Part shown: piece by piece, positions 24,678-35,932 of the stretch | Position numbering within the stretch: position 1 is the first letter of the stretch | Layout of the letters: each line of letters opens with the position of its first letter | Assembly (NCBI RefSeq): GCF_030265065.1 | Contig: NC_080402.1 | Span: 18,921,001 to 18,985,000, forward strand | Reading direction: 5' to 3' | Source: Corythoichthys intestinalis | Lineage: Eukaryota; Chordata; Actinopteri; Syngnathiformes; Syngnathidae | Length of the DNA stretch: 64,000 bases | Position numbers and translations under genes: made by a program | Notes under the pieces: model-generated | The model's input: the letters and a program-made list of their open reading frames with translations, nothing else | Told to the model about the DNA's origin: nothing | Database searches by the model: none

Positions 24678-26041
24678 CTCCAGCTACAACATTTGCCAAA
24701 ACCTATATTTTTAAAAAAAAAATGAATCACTTACTATACAATGTGGACATGCTACTACACCCTGAACAAACTAGTTTGTAGAACACAAGGTTTTTCATAG
24801 GTCACCATACTTACACTCAACATTGATTCAGGAAAGACAGCGTTTATGATGCTGCTAAGCCCTCTGCTGCCACCTGGTGGTAAAGAAGCCACCTTGAGAG
24901 CGTTCTGATGTTTAAAAAAATCAACTGAACTGAGGAAAGATAAAGCGTCAAAGGGCAGATTTTGAGAGTATTTGTGAGTATTTTTAAGATACCTGTATTA
25001 CGTCTGTAGACTGCTATGGAGAATGAATCAGATAGCTAGTACTTCCTGTTGCGAAGGAATGTACCACCCAGTCGTGGGACAGGGGATCTGGTCCATCCTC
25101 AGGGAGCGAAAGGGAAGTTTTTTGTCTGTTAATAGCCATCAGCCTAAGTAAAAAATATGATGAAATGTGTGTTTTATTTGAGTAAATGTAGAATGATGTG
25201 CTAGATTAATTTTTGTTTTGTTTTCCTACGGGAGAAAATTTAGTTTCCCCTTCATTTACTGACAGGAAGAAGGAAAACAACTACGCGCCAAGCCGCCAAT
25301 GCATTGCTGTTTTCAAACTGCCTGACAGTCTGCTACAACGGGTAGTTTTATTCAGTCGGAAACAGTGTCAGAGAACGGGAGACAAACTGTGTGTCGTACG
25401 GCAGGAGATAAATAGCTGAATTGCGACTTCGGTAAGTTTTTGACATTAAAAAAAAAAAAAAATCGTTTATTTTTGACTCCCTGATGTTGCCACTTCATAT
25501 AGTCGAAGCATCAAGCGAACAAGCCACACATCCTGTCACTTTGCTCTCAAAACGAAGTCTTTTATTGACTTTAAGATGCTTCAGAAGTGGAATATTTGGC
25601 CATTTTATATCATTTTATTCAACTTGCTATTCATGTTTAACATGAATATGATGACATGACATATGAATGCGTAACAGTTACGCATCACACTAATTTCCTG
25701 ATTTCATTCAGGTTAAATATCTACGATAAACATGTTACATTCTGCTTTTAACATGATTTCTGACCACCAAAATGTTTGTAAAGTGGACAAATAATGCCAT
25801 GTGGGTTCACATTTGGTATCACGCCGCACGTGGAGAAAGCAATGCGGAAATGGAAGAACCTCTCTTGGCGCCATGTGCTTTTGATAATGCCATACATGAC
25901 TCGTGACTCATCATACCTTTGTTTCGCCCCGAGGCCGCAAGATGGCATTAAAGTGTCTATTTGTGTATTATTTGTCTGCATGTACAATATGTTTATTTCA
26001 TTATCCACTATTAGATAAATCACTTTTGTTTGGTTGTTGTC
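24678..26041. other. Non-coding stretch
   Basis: No recognised gene. The open frames at 25213-25419 (+) and 25748-26137 (-) show no known domain, and the second runs into repeats. Confidence 0.4.
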
Positions 26042-26271
26042 AAGGGCGTAGGTTAGGGACGATATAACAGCATAACCTGCAAGTACACATTTTGCTGGGG
26101 ACGGGACATTAAAGTGGAAGTTCAGAATTTTGGACATTAGGCTTAATCTTCGAGTTAGCAGGGGTTTAATTACTTGTTGGAGTTAATTTCGACAAATTCG
26201 TTGTAGTTTGTAAGTTATTTGATAGTTTCAGGGCTCCAAAGTGGCTAAGATAGCACGAGTAATAGGACAGG
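26042..26271 (-). repeat. Fused repeat fragments: CAAGGGCG end plus R1
   Basis: 26042-26115 matches the end of the CAAGGGCG family (compare 47346-47435). At TTAAAGT it passes directly into repeat R1 (compare 8975-9140). The middle and far end of the hAT-type element are absent. Confidence 0.65.
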
Positions 26272-26766
26272 GGTCGGCAACCTTTTTGTTGTGGAGTGCC
26301 ACTTTCAAATTTTCTTTTCAATCAGTGTGCAACACCAAGATTAATGACGCACATTCATATTTTTATATCTGACAGAGCTGTAATTTTACTCCCAAGGAAA
26401 AAAACTTGGACATACATTGAATTTGAATAACTACCATTCTTCTTTATCAATTAACTAAAAAATAAATGCATATTGTAGAAAATATCAAAACTTGAAAATA
26501 AGTGCAACAGTAATAACGGCTGTAAAGCAGCAGCATCTTATGTAAACATATCACACACACACACACATACACCCCAGCAGGAAAAGGGGAACAGGTGTGA
26601 TTCTCAGTGCAGGTCTCACAGTACAGAGTGGGCTGTTTTAACCTTCAAAGTCAGAAATGCCGACTCTTACATTTTTTCTTGTTCACTAGCAACTTCAACA
26701 GTGAATTATATGCACAACTTTAGATTTTATTTTACAAATATATAAAAGATGCCTACCTTAATGTGA
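26272..26766. mobile_element. hAT-type fragment, GGGGTCGGCAACC left end
   Basis: It starts with the hAT-type end AGGGGTCGGCAACCTTTTT. I do not find the matching right end, so this copy is truncated or broken by the 26775 insertion. A CA repeat lies at 26553-26568. Confidence 0.5.
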
Positions 26767-26774
26767 TCCCTGGC

Positions 26775-28834
26775 TAGGGCTGGGCGATATGGCCTTAAGT
26801 ACATGTCACGATAAATTGAGCAGATTTACCTCGATAACGATAAATGACGATAAATTCGCCCAAGCGGACTGTTATATAATTTGAAATTTTGAATTAATGC
26901 ATGGAATACAAATTAACCGTTTCTCGTTAAATTTATTTAACCAGCTTTCAATTTAACAATTGCACATGCAGTCTAAACATTAAGTATTAAAAAAATCTTG
27001 TAAACAATAAGAATTCTAGTGTGAACAATTATAACAGCTTGTATGACTTGAAAAATGTACAACATTATAAAAATCAATACGACGACTGTGCAAACATGTC
27101 ATTCTAACACAAATGACTTGCAGCTTTAACAGTACACTTCAGACAACTTATTGGTAATGGCTGCTGTGACATAATTATTCAACACAAGTGTTTACGTCAA
27201 GGTGTCAGGTTTTTTTTTTTTTTCCGAAACATTTTTTAATACATACATACTAGGGGTGCAACGGTTCAGTTAGTTTTTTTGTTTTGTTTTTTTTAACTGC
27301 CTTTATTTTACTTTTTAAAAAATGAAATAAACACTTAAAATGTAAACATTTTCGACTGTTAAAATGCCTCTTAGCTCTTTGGCAAGTGTAGTGACTGACT
27401 ACTGAAATACACACGCAGTAGTAAAAAAGTTACTTGGCAAAGTAACTGGTGATACCTTTCATGTTTTTTTTTTCATTTTAAAAAAAAAAACCCAAACAAA
27501 CCCAAAAACATAGTAACCTTTGCTATGTTTGGAGGTCATTTAATGTTGTGAATCAACCGTTAAAGTTGATAAAATTGCTCCCGTTTTTGCCTTAGTTCCC
27601 TTCTGTCTACTTTCGACATGTGAAAATTTCAAAACTGTTTTTATCCTTTAAAGATAGACTCAAGTCAAGATTTTGCCGATTTAGGAGTATTTTGGATAAA
27701 AAGTTGCTTAGGTTCGCTCGTAAGGTTTACTACAAGAGCCTTGCCGAGAAGTGTACTGCTCTAAAATGGCGGCTGTTTACTAACGCTACCGTGTGTCATT
27801 TCGCATGTAGTTCTATATGCATGAGATATCTAGGCGTAGATTGGAATTTCTCCACAGCTGCACTTCACGTAACACACAGGCACACAGAGTTTGACCAATT
27901 CATTCCACAAGCGTTCGGAATAAATTACTGTAATTGCAAAACTAAAAAGGCGCGGTTCAAAAAGGCGTATTTAACCGTACAGGGCGAACCGTACGGTTCG
28001 GTTTTGAACCGCAAACCGTTTCACTGCTAATACATACATACATACATACATACAAAACCCTAACCAGACACAACTTGATTAAAGCTGTATTGCTCTGATC
28101 CCAATGAAACATTTAGGGTTTTATGATGGCAGAATAAAGCAAACACATACAGAAAAATAGCTGTGGCCATTAAACTGTAATATTATATACAGGCTTCACT
28201 GTTGGATTATACTTTATGCTGAGTGCTTTATCATCATTAAAGCTTTCAGAGAAATCACGCAGAGATGCCAATTAACGCGACATGATGATTGCTACATGAA
28301 ATCCGTGCCCAGTCCACTCATTAATTTCAGCCGTTTCGACAAGGTTAGAGCCGCTGTCCGACTCTTTCACGTTCATTTGTAGCCGTTGTTAGCCGCTAGC
28401 GTTAGCCTGTGGCTTGGCTACCAGAAGAAAGCACTGAAAGCATCCTCTCCTGATATCGTGCGAACCAGGGAGGACAGCGGGTGAAAGCCCGTCTGGAACC
28501 CGCCAAGAGTTTACTTAATGTCGGGTGAAAGTTTGGCGAAGCTAACTTAAGCCCGACTCCATCCCGTTTACTTGTAGCGTTAGCCGCTAGCGTTAGCCTA
28601 CCGGGCTTCTGTTTGATTGGCTTCCTGAAAACCACGTGACTCCATACGTAAGCACACTGTCTGCTTTCTTAAAGGGGAATGAACATAGCCGAACAACACA
28701 GCGTCAAAGCGGGATAAAAAGACTATATTTTCTTGTTTTATTAAATTACCAAATTTACCGACATGGTCAAAATTACGTCGGTCATCGTGAAGAATTTCGG
28801 TGACGGTAAATTTTCGGTTTACCGCCCTGCTCTA
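26775..28834. mobile_element. hAT-type element, TAGGGCTGGGCGATA ends, with nested element
   Basis: The left end TAGGGCTGGGCGATATGG pairs with the right end CGGTTTACCGCCCTGCTCTA. An exact 8-bp duplication, TCCCTGGC, flanks it (26767-26774 and 28835-28842). A second element sits inside at 27251-28029. No transposase frame is recognisable. Confidence 0.92.
27251..28029. mobile_element. hAT-type element, TAGGGGTGCAACGG ends (nested)
   Basis: The left end is TAGGGGTGCAACGGTTCAG and the right end is GAACCGCAAACCGTTTCACTG. ATACATAC flanks both sides (27243-27250, 28030-28037), although it lies in an ACAT simple repeat. The inside 27380-27860 is shared, inverted, with 41120-41780 and 54950-55400. 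Confidence 0.85.
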
Positions 28835-29218
28835 TCCCTGGCCCTGTTTTCCATTCATTTTCATGTTTTGTCTCGTAGTGGCGTTTGAAACTTGTTGTGC
28901 GACACACAACGCTCTCGAGGCATAATGCACAAACAGACAGAGCCAGGGGAAGTAACCAGCCAACCAGTTGTTACTGGCATCCCCAAGGGGCTGCTGTCCC
29001 CTACAATATGACCGGCTTACTAGTTAAGTGTAGACGAAGAAGTGGGCGTCTGGCCGAGAAAAAGACAGGGAGCGAAGCAAGGTGCTGAAAGAGAGTTGGG
29101 CTGTGTCTCCCGCTGGTTTTTGTTTTGTTAATAAAAGCCTCCAGCAAAACGTCATCCAACGCGTCACTGTGTTTTTATGCACATGACATGACATGTTATG
29201 TTATGATTATTCATTAGG
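28835..29218. other. 5' flank of slc29a2
   Basis: This carries the unassigned leader or promoter of the downstream transporter. I see no TATA box and no clear CpG island, and the first non-coding exon may lie further upstream. Confidence 0.35.
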
Positions 29219-32200
29219 ATGATGGAAAAGAAAAAAGCAAGCGCTCCCACTGACCGGTAAGTGTCTTTTTTTTTTAAATGTCGAGACACTACATCAGTAA
29301 TTGGAAAAATTGACAAGCAAATGTGTTTTGGGTTGTTTGTTAGCGGAAACATTGTGGCCGTTATCATCTTCATGCTGGGCTTGGGGACGCTGCTTCCCTG
29401 GAACTTCTTCATCACAGCTTCCCAGGTGAGCTATGCAAAACAAAGCTCGGCGTCTCGTGTTGCCGTTTCTAACATCTTGGTCAATTTCTGCGTCAGTACT
29501 TCAAGCAGCGCCTAAACCAGACGACTGGGACGACGGTCAAGGAGTACAAATATGACAGCTGGATGACATTGCTTTCCCAGCTGCCCTTGTTACTCTTCAC
29601 GTTGCTCAACTCCTTCGTCTATCAATGGTTTGCAAGCTTCAGTGTTAGCACACGTTAGCGTGAGGGTCAAACCGATGTGGATGCCTTAAGACTAATACCG
29701 ATAATTTAGGGTTCGGGAAAGCGTACGCGTGGGCTCAAGCCTGGTGGCCATCTTACTACTCTTCTCGCTGACGGCCACCCTGGTGAAAGTAGACATGTCT
29801 CCTGACACCTTCTTCTCTGTCACAATGGCGACCATTTGGTTCATCAACAGTCAGTAAAACTCGCAGCAAAAATGAACCAACATCATTCTTTAAGTTGTCG
29901 CTAACGTGTTTTTTTGTCTGTTTGTTTGTCTGTTGGATTTTTCCTGTTTTCTGCATGTTTGCGTCTTTTTTTTTTTTTTTTTTTGGTCTGTGTGTGTGTT
30001 ATCTGTGTTTTTGTTGTTTTGGTTTCTTTTGTTTGACTTTTTTGGGTATGTGTACTGTTTTTCTCTCTACCTTATTGTATGTGCCTGTTAGTGTGCAGCG
30101 CGGTTTTGCAGGGCAGCCTGTTTGGGATGGTGGGCTTACTGCCGGCTCGCTACAGCACCCTGTTTATGAGTGGCCAGGGGCTGGCCGGAATTTTCGCTGC
30201 CGTCGCCATGCTCCTTTCCATATTAAGTGAGCACAGCATAAATCAGCAACAGCTTGAACGTCAACGAAGCCAAAAAGATAAAACGTATGTTTTTGTTTGT
30301 TCTAGGTAACACGGACCCTAAGTCTGCAGCATTAGGCTACTTTATCACGCCGTGTGTGGCCACGCTGGGAACGTTGGTGTGCTACATGCTGCTGCCTCAC
30401 CTGGTCAATATGAATTGTTCTATTTATTTAACTTTCAAGCTATCAAAGTCTCTATTAAGCATTTTAATAAGCTCCATATACAGTATATATTTTTTATTCA
30501 TGTATTCACAACAAACAAGTGAGAAATCTTTTTACTATGTATTATTAGCGTTTCCAACCCGGATTTTTTTTTGTTTCATAACTGTGAAACAATTACACAC
30601 ACAAAATATTGTATATCAATTAAAAAAAATAGCATTTGATTATTTTATCATGAATTAAGAAAACATTAAAAGATTTCAATAGATTGTTTTAGGAAATCAA
30701 AAAATCTTAATCTCAATTTCTTTGAATATTTAAAGATTAACTCGTGTTTTTTACAATATTAAGCATCTTTGATTTATAATTAAACATCAAACATCTTTGA
30801 ATGTTAATGTGCAACATATTGTAAGATTAACTTTGGAAAATATTTCACAGTACGATTTAAATATTTAATAACGACAAACCATTGCAAATTCATGCTTTTA
30901 TTTTGATTATATTACCTGTTGAAAATGTTTCTCGAAAGCAGGGGTTCTTAACCTTGCTAAAAGTACCGAACCCATAATAAAGATTTTTTTTTTCAAATTA
31001 AAAACCGATATATCTAAGCTAGCAAGCTAATAATTTAGCAAATTTCCATTTAAAATTCTTCTCATTTTGACAATGCTTAATAGACGGGTCAAAATTTGAG
31101 AACATGTTGCCCATTGGTCTGTTGTAGTCAACCTTCTACTGAGCAAACCAGTTCCTCCTTCCATCAGATCGAGGGCTAGCACTTTAAAAGAAATGGATTA
31201 AGCCTGTAATTTGGGAGCAAAGCAGTCCGAAACCTGTTCTAAGAAGCCACTTTTCCTGGATTTAATTTTCTAAATGGCGACAATAAACAAACAAAAAAAA
31301 GTTGACTGCGACGGCCGACGCTTCGAGGATAGGTGGAAGTTGGACTATTTCTTCACTAAAATATGCAACAACTGTGTCTGCCTCATTTGCAAAGAGACAG
31401 TGGCTGTTTAAAAGAGTTCAATGTGAGGCGATATTACCAAACGACGCGCTGACATGTACGACAAGATTACAGGGAAGATACGTAGCGAGAAATTGAAGCA
31501 ATTTGAAGCTACTTTAATTTCACAGCAGCAGTATTTCAGAGCCCGAAAGTCGAAAGAAAACTCCACAAAAGCTAGTTGCAGATTGTTGAAATTATGAATT
31601 TTAAAAAAATAATAAAGCAAATATGACACACTGAATGGCTTGCTAAAATTTGCCTAAATATATTCAAACCCAGGTTAAGAGCCACTGCTGAAGCATACAT
31701 TGATTATTTAATGTATGAGATTGTTTTAGTAATATATATTTGAATGTATTGCTCAACAACACAATTGAAGTGACATTTACTTTAAAAAATATAAGATATT
31801 GAGGATTCATGGTTATTGCTAAAATGTTTCATTTATAATATACAGTATACATATGTGTGTATTACCGTATTGGCCCTCATATAAGACAGTGTTTTTTGCA
31901 TTGAAATAAGACTGAAAAAGTGGGGGTCGTCTTATATTCGCGGTCTAGACATTATACCCATTCACGACGCTAGATGGCGCCAGATATCATTGAAGCGATG
32001 CTCTGTCATGACAGATCTCAGCTACTCTCAAGTTTAACCAGTTTGCATTATTTTATTGCAATGTTTTTCCTTATTCAGATCTCTTTCAAGACTACAGTTA
32101 CAGTTAGACTTCACTTTGATGGTTAATGCAGTTGTTGCAATTTTGTTGTTTTATCACAATAGATTGGTTTATTTACATTTCAAAAACCAGAAGCCATTCA

Positions 32201-35200
32201 TTTACGAATGTGATTGCGCTTTAATTTACATATTTAAATGTTCAATTCAATTCAATTTTATTTGTATAGCCCTCAATCACAACAGATGTCTCAAAGGGCT
32301 TTACAGAGGCAATATGATACACAATTAGAAATGAAGCAACAAAGATGAATAGATACAGTTCAAGTCCTGGGTATCCCCTATCCTTAAGACCCTCCATGCC
32401 GGCAAGGAAAAACTCCAAAAACTCCAGAGTCAATTGGGAGAAAAATGAGAAACCTCGGGGAGTACCACAGTCAGGAGAGATCCACTCCCAGGGCGGATAG
32501 ACAGGAACCCCAGAACTGCTAATGGGAATTAGCAGGCGAAGTTACAGTCCGTAAAAATGCAGTGGAATAAAGGAGCAAGAAGAGGTCCATCTAGCCAGAT
32601 GAGACGGGGGTAGCAGCGAGGACGTCTATCCAGCCAGGGGTCCGGACAGTCAGGAGGCTGCAGCTGAAAAATAGCCCCTCCCCAGAGGGGAGGGGGGAAA
32701 GGGGACACCGGGTGACTAGTGATGAAGAGACTAGACAACTAGATATTAACATTGGAAAATAGAAATAAAGTAAGACAAGTGGTAGGTAGAGTAGGAAAAG
32801 GAGATAGAACTCAGCGGCTGTACTTCCCCCTGCATTATAGTTTCTAGTGCAGCTTAGACTAAACTGTGAGTCTACTCCGACTTCAACTAGCCTGACCATA
32901 AGCTTTGTCGAATAGGAACGTTCAGATATTAAGATTTGAATGAGGCAAAATAACATGCGTTTTCTCTCAAATATATTTTTATAATAATTTGTTTCAGATG
33001 TACTGTAATTATTTTCTGTATAAAAATTAATTTGATGTTCAAAAAGTCTTTTTTCAAACTTGAGTCTTGAAAAAGAGGGGGTCATCTTATAATCAGGGCC
33101 GTCTTATATTCGGGCCAATACGGTATATAATATTGTACTTGAGGACATTGTTTTATCTTTGCTGGTGGTTGCGATGGCAGAAATTTGCACGTTTCCACCT
33201 GCGACGAAACGCAAACGATGACGAGGAGAAGGGGAATGTGCTCCTTTCGATCAAAGGTTGGTGCGAAAGCCGCAAAAGTCCCATCAGTCATTTAGTGTGG
33301 ACTTTTTTGGCAGCCATTTTAGTTTTAGACCTGTCAGACATTCATTGACATTCTTTGACAGACACCACTGTAACCACACCGAACGGAAAACACTTGGATG
33401 CTGATAGGACATTCATTAGCGAGCCGGAGGAGCGATCATCCGTCCTGGTTGTCTTGAAGAAGGTTCGATCCGGTTTGGTTTCCAAAATTCCTACAGTGTA
33501 TATAATATGATCTATTTTTCAGATCTGGCCAATGGCTGCTTGCATCACGTGCATCTTTGCCATCACGCTGTCTGTGTTTCCTGTGGTGACTTTACGTGTG
33601 GAGACTGTCTACAAGAACACCAAATGGGGTGAGCTGCCATTGTTGCCATTAGGTTTATAAATGGAGAAAAATATCTTCTTGAAAAGCAACCCCGCAAAAA
33701 ATTGCAAAAATCCTGCGCTACATGATTCCTGTCCTGTCCGCGCTCTTATAAAAATTATACTGCATATAATAAGTGTTCTGTCTTTGTTTTTTTATCAGAC
33801 GAAGTTTTTACACCCGTTTGCTGCTTTGTGGTTTTTAACGTCATGGATTTGGTTGGCCGTGGCACCCCCTACCTCGCACAGTGGGTTAGTCTCAAACACT
33901 CTTACACTTAATTAGGAACAAGAACTCAATCGAAAAAGGATGTCAAGTTTTATTAACTCATCGGCTGCCACTGACGCCAATAGAGGTCCAATCTAGGGCT
34001 GTCCCAAATGACTAATTTTCTCCAGATTAGTCAGCCGACTATTTTTACGATTAGTCGACGAATGTAATATTTATTACATTTTATTCATTTATTTTTTACT
34101 AATTTAGCAATAAAATTTTTGTTGATGGTTATTAATTCACAAAAACATGTTGGGACACTTAAATTCTTTATCTAAAGTACAAATAAGCATGTAAATAAAT
34201 AACAATAATCACAAATAAACAATGAGGTCAAATGCTGATAGCATTAACTAGTGCAAAAGAATCGAATGTAAACAGATTCAGAACACTGACTTCACCTTTC
34301 CAACATGATTAAAAACAATTTAAAAATGTATCTTGCATTAATATTATAGTATACTACTATATATAATAGTATTATAATGATTATAATAATTATTCATTGC
34401 CAATCAGATTTTTCATAAAGGGTGTCATTTTAAAGCTATTCTTAGTGTAGAATCTGAATTCTGAAGTATGTGGTATTAACTCCAGAAATCGTTACATATA
34501 TGATGAACATGACGTGCTTTTATTTTGGAATGTTCACCAGAAGTACGTTGGCTAAACCGCTAACCGTAAGCTTTACACTCCGCAAAAAAAGCACTGCTTG
34601 TCATTGCAGGTGGTGTCCGTAATAGATTTTTTAAAAAAATGTTTTCATTTTTTGTTTGCAAATGCTCTTAACCAGCGATTTTTCATTTTTGAAGTGTTTG
34701 AAGCAAGTTAACGTTTTGAAGAAGACTGCCGATGTTTTATAGCAGGCTAAAGTAGGTTGTCTTTTTTTCCCTCATTAGCCCCAATATAGCAATGCTAACG
34801 TTTACAGTGTTCAATATAGATGTGTTTCCTTATTTTGTATGCCTGAACTTTAATTCTACGACGTGTTGACGACAAATAAACATCTGTGAAAGGAACTGGA
34901 GTCTTATGCGCTATCAACACGCATGCACAAATGTATGTACGCATGCACCTGGCGATAAAACGCAGCCATCAAAATTACCGCCCTCATTTTTATTTACCAT
35001 GCGATAACTGGACTCCTTGCATATCGCGACAGGCTTAGCAACTTCAATAAAACATGTTGTTAGTTAGTTAGATGGAGTTACGATATGCCAGCTTGTTGTC
35101 TCCTGTCGTCTTCCAAAATTACATAGCATTAAAGAGACAGGACACAACAGTGTACCCTCCTTTGTTTCGTTGAAGTCAATGTTTTGGCCAGTCTGGTGTG

Positions 35201-35932
35201 CTTTTTTTTTTTTCCCCGATTGCATACCGAGCGTCCGACATTCTCAACTTTCCACGCATTTGTTTTTAACCCTTCATAAACCGTCGACGGGATGTTGTGC
35301 TCATTGACACGTTTACGTCATCGATGACGTCGATTAGTCTGAACAGCTCTAGTCCAATGTATTTTGACTGCGAGGGCTGACACTGAATGATAGCCTTCTC
35401 GGTCAAAATGAATTGGATGTCTACAGTTGTCAGTGGCAGCAAATATTTTGACTCTTGTGTTTTTAAACCAAGCAACATCTGTCCTGAGCTCAGATTGATT
35501 CAAACAAATTTTTTAAAATTTGCAGCCGCCCAGACACAGCCGTCTTTTCCCTTGTGTCGTGGCACTCCGTGTGGTCTTCATTCCACTTTTCATGATGTGC
35601 AACATTCCAACCACCAAGCTGAGGTTAATCCGCCACGATGCCGCCTTTGCTACCATTGTAGCGGTTTTCGCCTTCTCCAATGGATACCTGGCCAGCCTCT
35701 GCATGGCCTACGCGCCGCAGTGAGTCCCACGTCGCATGCAGATTTATGCAGTATGTAAATGTTAACGTTGTTGTTTTGGTTATGCGTCAGGATGGTCTCA
35801 CACAGAGATTACGAGACAGCCGGTTCGCTTATGACCTTCTTCCTGGTTCTGGGTTTGGCACTGGGTGCATCACTCTCCTTCCTGCTGGAAGAGTTCCTGT
35901 TGACAAAACCAGGCACAAATTACGGCACATGA
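29219..35932 (+). CDS. slc29a2: Equilibrative nucleoside transporter, ENT2-like (SLC29 family)
   Basis: Twelve coding exons join in frame to 442 codons plus TGA: 29219-29256, 29344-29425, 29497-29627, 29710-29849, 30092-30226, 30306-30403, 33181-33256, 33362-33462, 33523-33628, 33799-33884, 35526-35719, 35791-35932. ENT proteins move nucleosides down their gradient across the plasma membrane with 11 transmembrane segments. Family marks: LGLGTLLPWNFF (about residues 24-35), an N-glycosylation sequon N47-Q-T in the first outer loop, QGSLFG (137-142), SGQGLAGIFAA, and FNVMDLVGR with Asp319 and Arg323, equivalent to the key TM8 residues of human ENT1. The segments LLSQLPLLLFTLLNS, LVKVDMSP and ALGYFITPCV are closer to human ENT2 than ENT1. 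The loop between segments 6 and 7 is short and acidic. The start is the first of two adjacent ATGs; either could be used. The paralogue call is less sure than the family. Confidence 0.93.
30939..31687 (+). mobile_element. hAT-type element in slc29a2 intron 6
   Basis: The ends CAGGGGTTCTTAACC and GGTTAAGAGCCACTG are inverse of each other. A related inverted copy lies at 37695-38172, sharing the phrase about ACCAATGG and GTCAAAATTTGA. It contains the start of a transposase. The target duplication is not clear. Confidence 0.75.
31274..31598 (+). pseudogene. hAT transposase N-terminal fragment (GTF2IRD2/SPIN-DOC-like finger)
   Basis: From ATG 31274 the frame reads a basic leader, RRFEDRWKLDYFFTKICNNC and VCLICKETVAV, then a stop. 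In a shifted frame it continues with KEFNVRRYYQTT, MYDKITGKIRSEKLKQFEA and NSTKAS. This is the conserved N-terminal zinc-finger region of hAT transposases that also gave rise to the C-terminal part of GTF2IRD2. At least one stop or frameshift separates the halves, and the catalytic domain is absent. Confidence 0.75.
31863..33125. mobile_element. MITE with TACCGTATTGGCCC ends, slc29a2 intron 6
   Basis: The left end TACCGTATTGGCCCTCATAT and the right end in inverse TACCGTATTGGCCCGAATAT match over about 25 bp. The element stops only 55 bp before coding exon 7. A different fish repeat (about 32238-32935) is embedded in it. No coding frame is seen. Confidence 0.8.
32238..32935. repeat. Fish interspersed repeat (TTTATTTGTATAGCC start)
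   Basis: The start (AATTCAATTTTATTTGTATA) followed by TCAAAGGGCTTTACA, and the GAGAAACCTCGGGG phrase, are familiar from many fish sequences. It ends near CATAAGCTTTGTCGAATAGG. I cannot name the class with certainty. Confidence 0.5.
33955..35450. repeat. Palindromic repeat P, split by a hAT-type element (intron 10)
   Basis: The left arm CTGCCACTGACGCCAATAGA and the right arm ending TTGTCAGTGGCAG (about 35425-35440) are inverted copies. The same arms recur at 46530-46625, 49690-49817, 56095-56270, 58610-58665 and 62855-62975. The 33994 element has inserted into the GTCCAAT part. Confidence 0.6.
33994..35351. mobile_element. hAT-type element, TAGGGCTGTCCCAAATG ends, slc29a2 intron 10
   Basis: The left end TAGGGCTGTCCCAAATGACT and the right end in inverse TAGAGCTGTTCAGACTAATC form an inverted pair. 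The flanks GTCCAATC and GTCCAATG match at 7 of 8 positions. Inside are inverted GATTAGTC and CGACTAAT motifs and no transposase. Confidence 0.82.

Noticed and set aside
27620-28030. Plus-strand open frame of 136 codons
   Set aside because: Covers shared transposon inside sequence and the element's right end; no domain seen.
28402-28635. Minus-strand frame resembling a small protein
   Set aside because: It lies wholly inside the 26775-28834 element, with no splice or start context.
29060-29180. Possible LTR end before slc29a2 (TTAATAAAAGCCTCC)
   Set aside because: Only a signal-like phrase; no paired repeat, primer site or coding part found.
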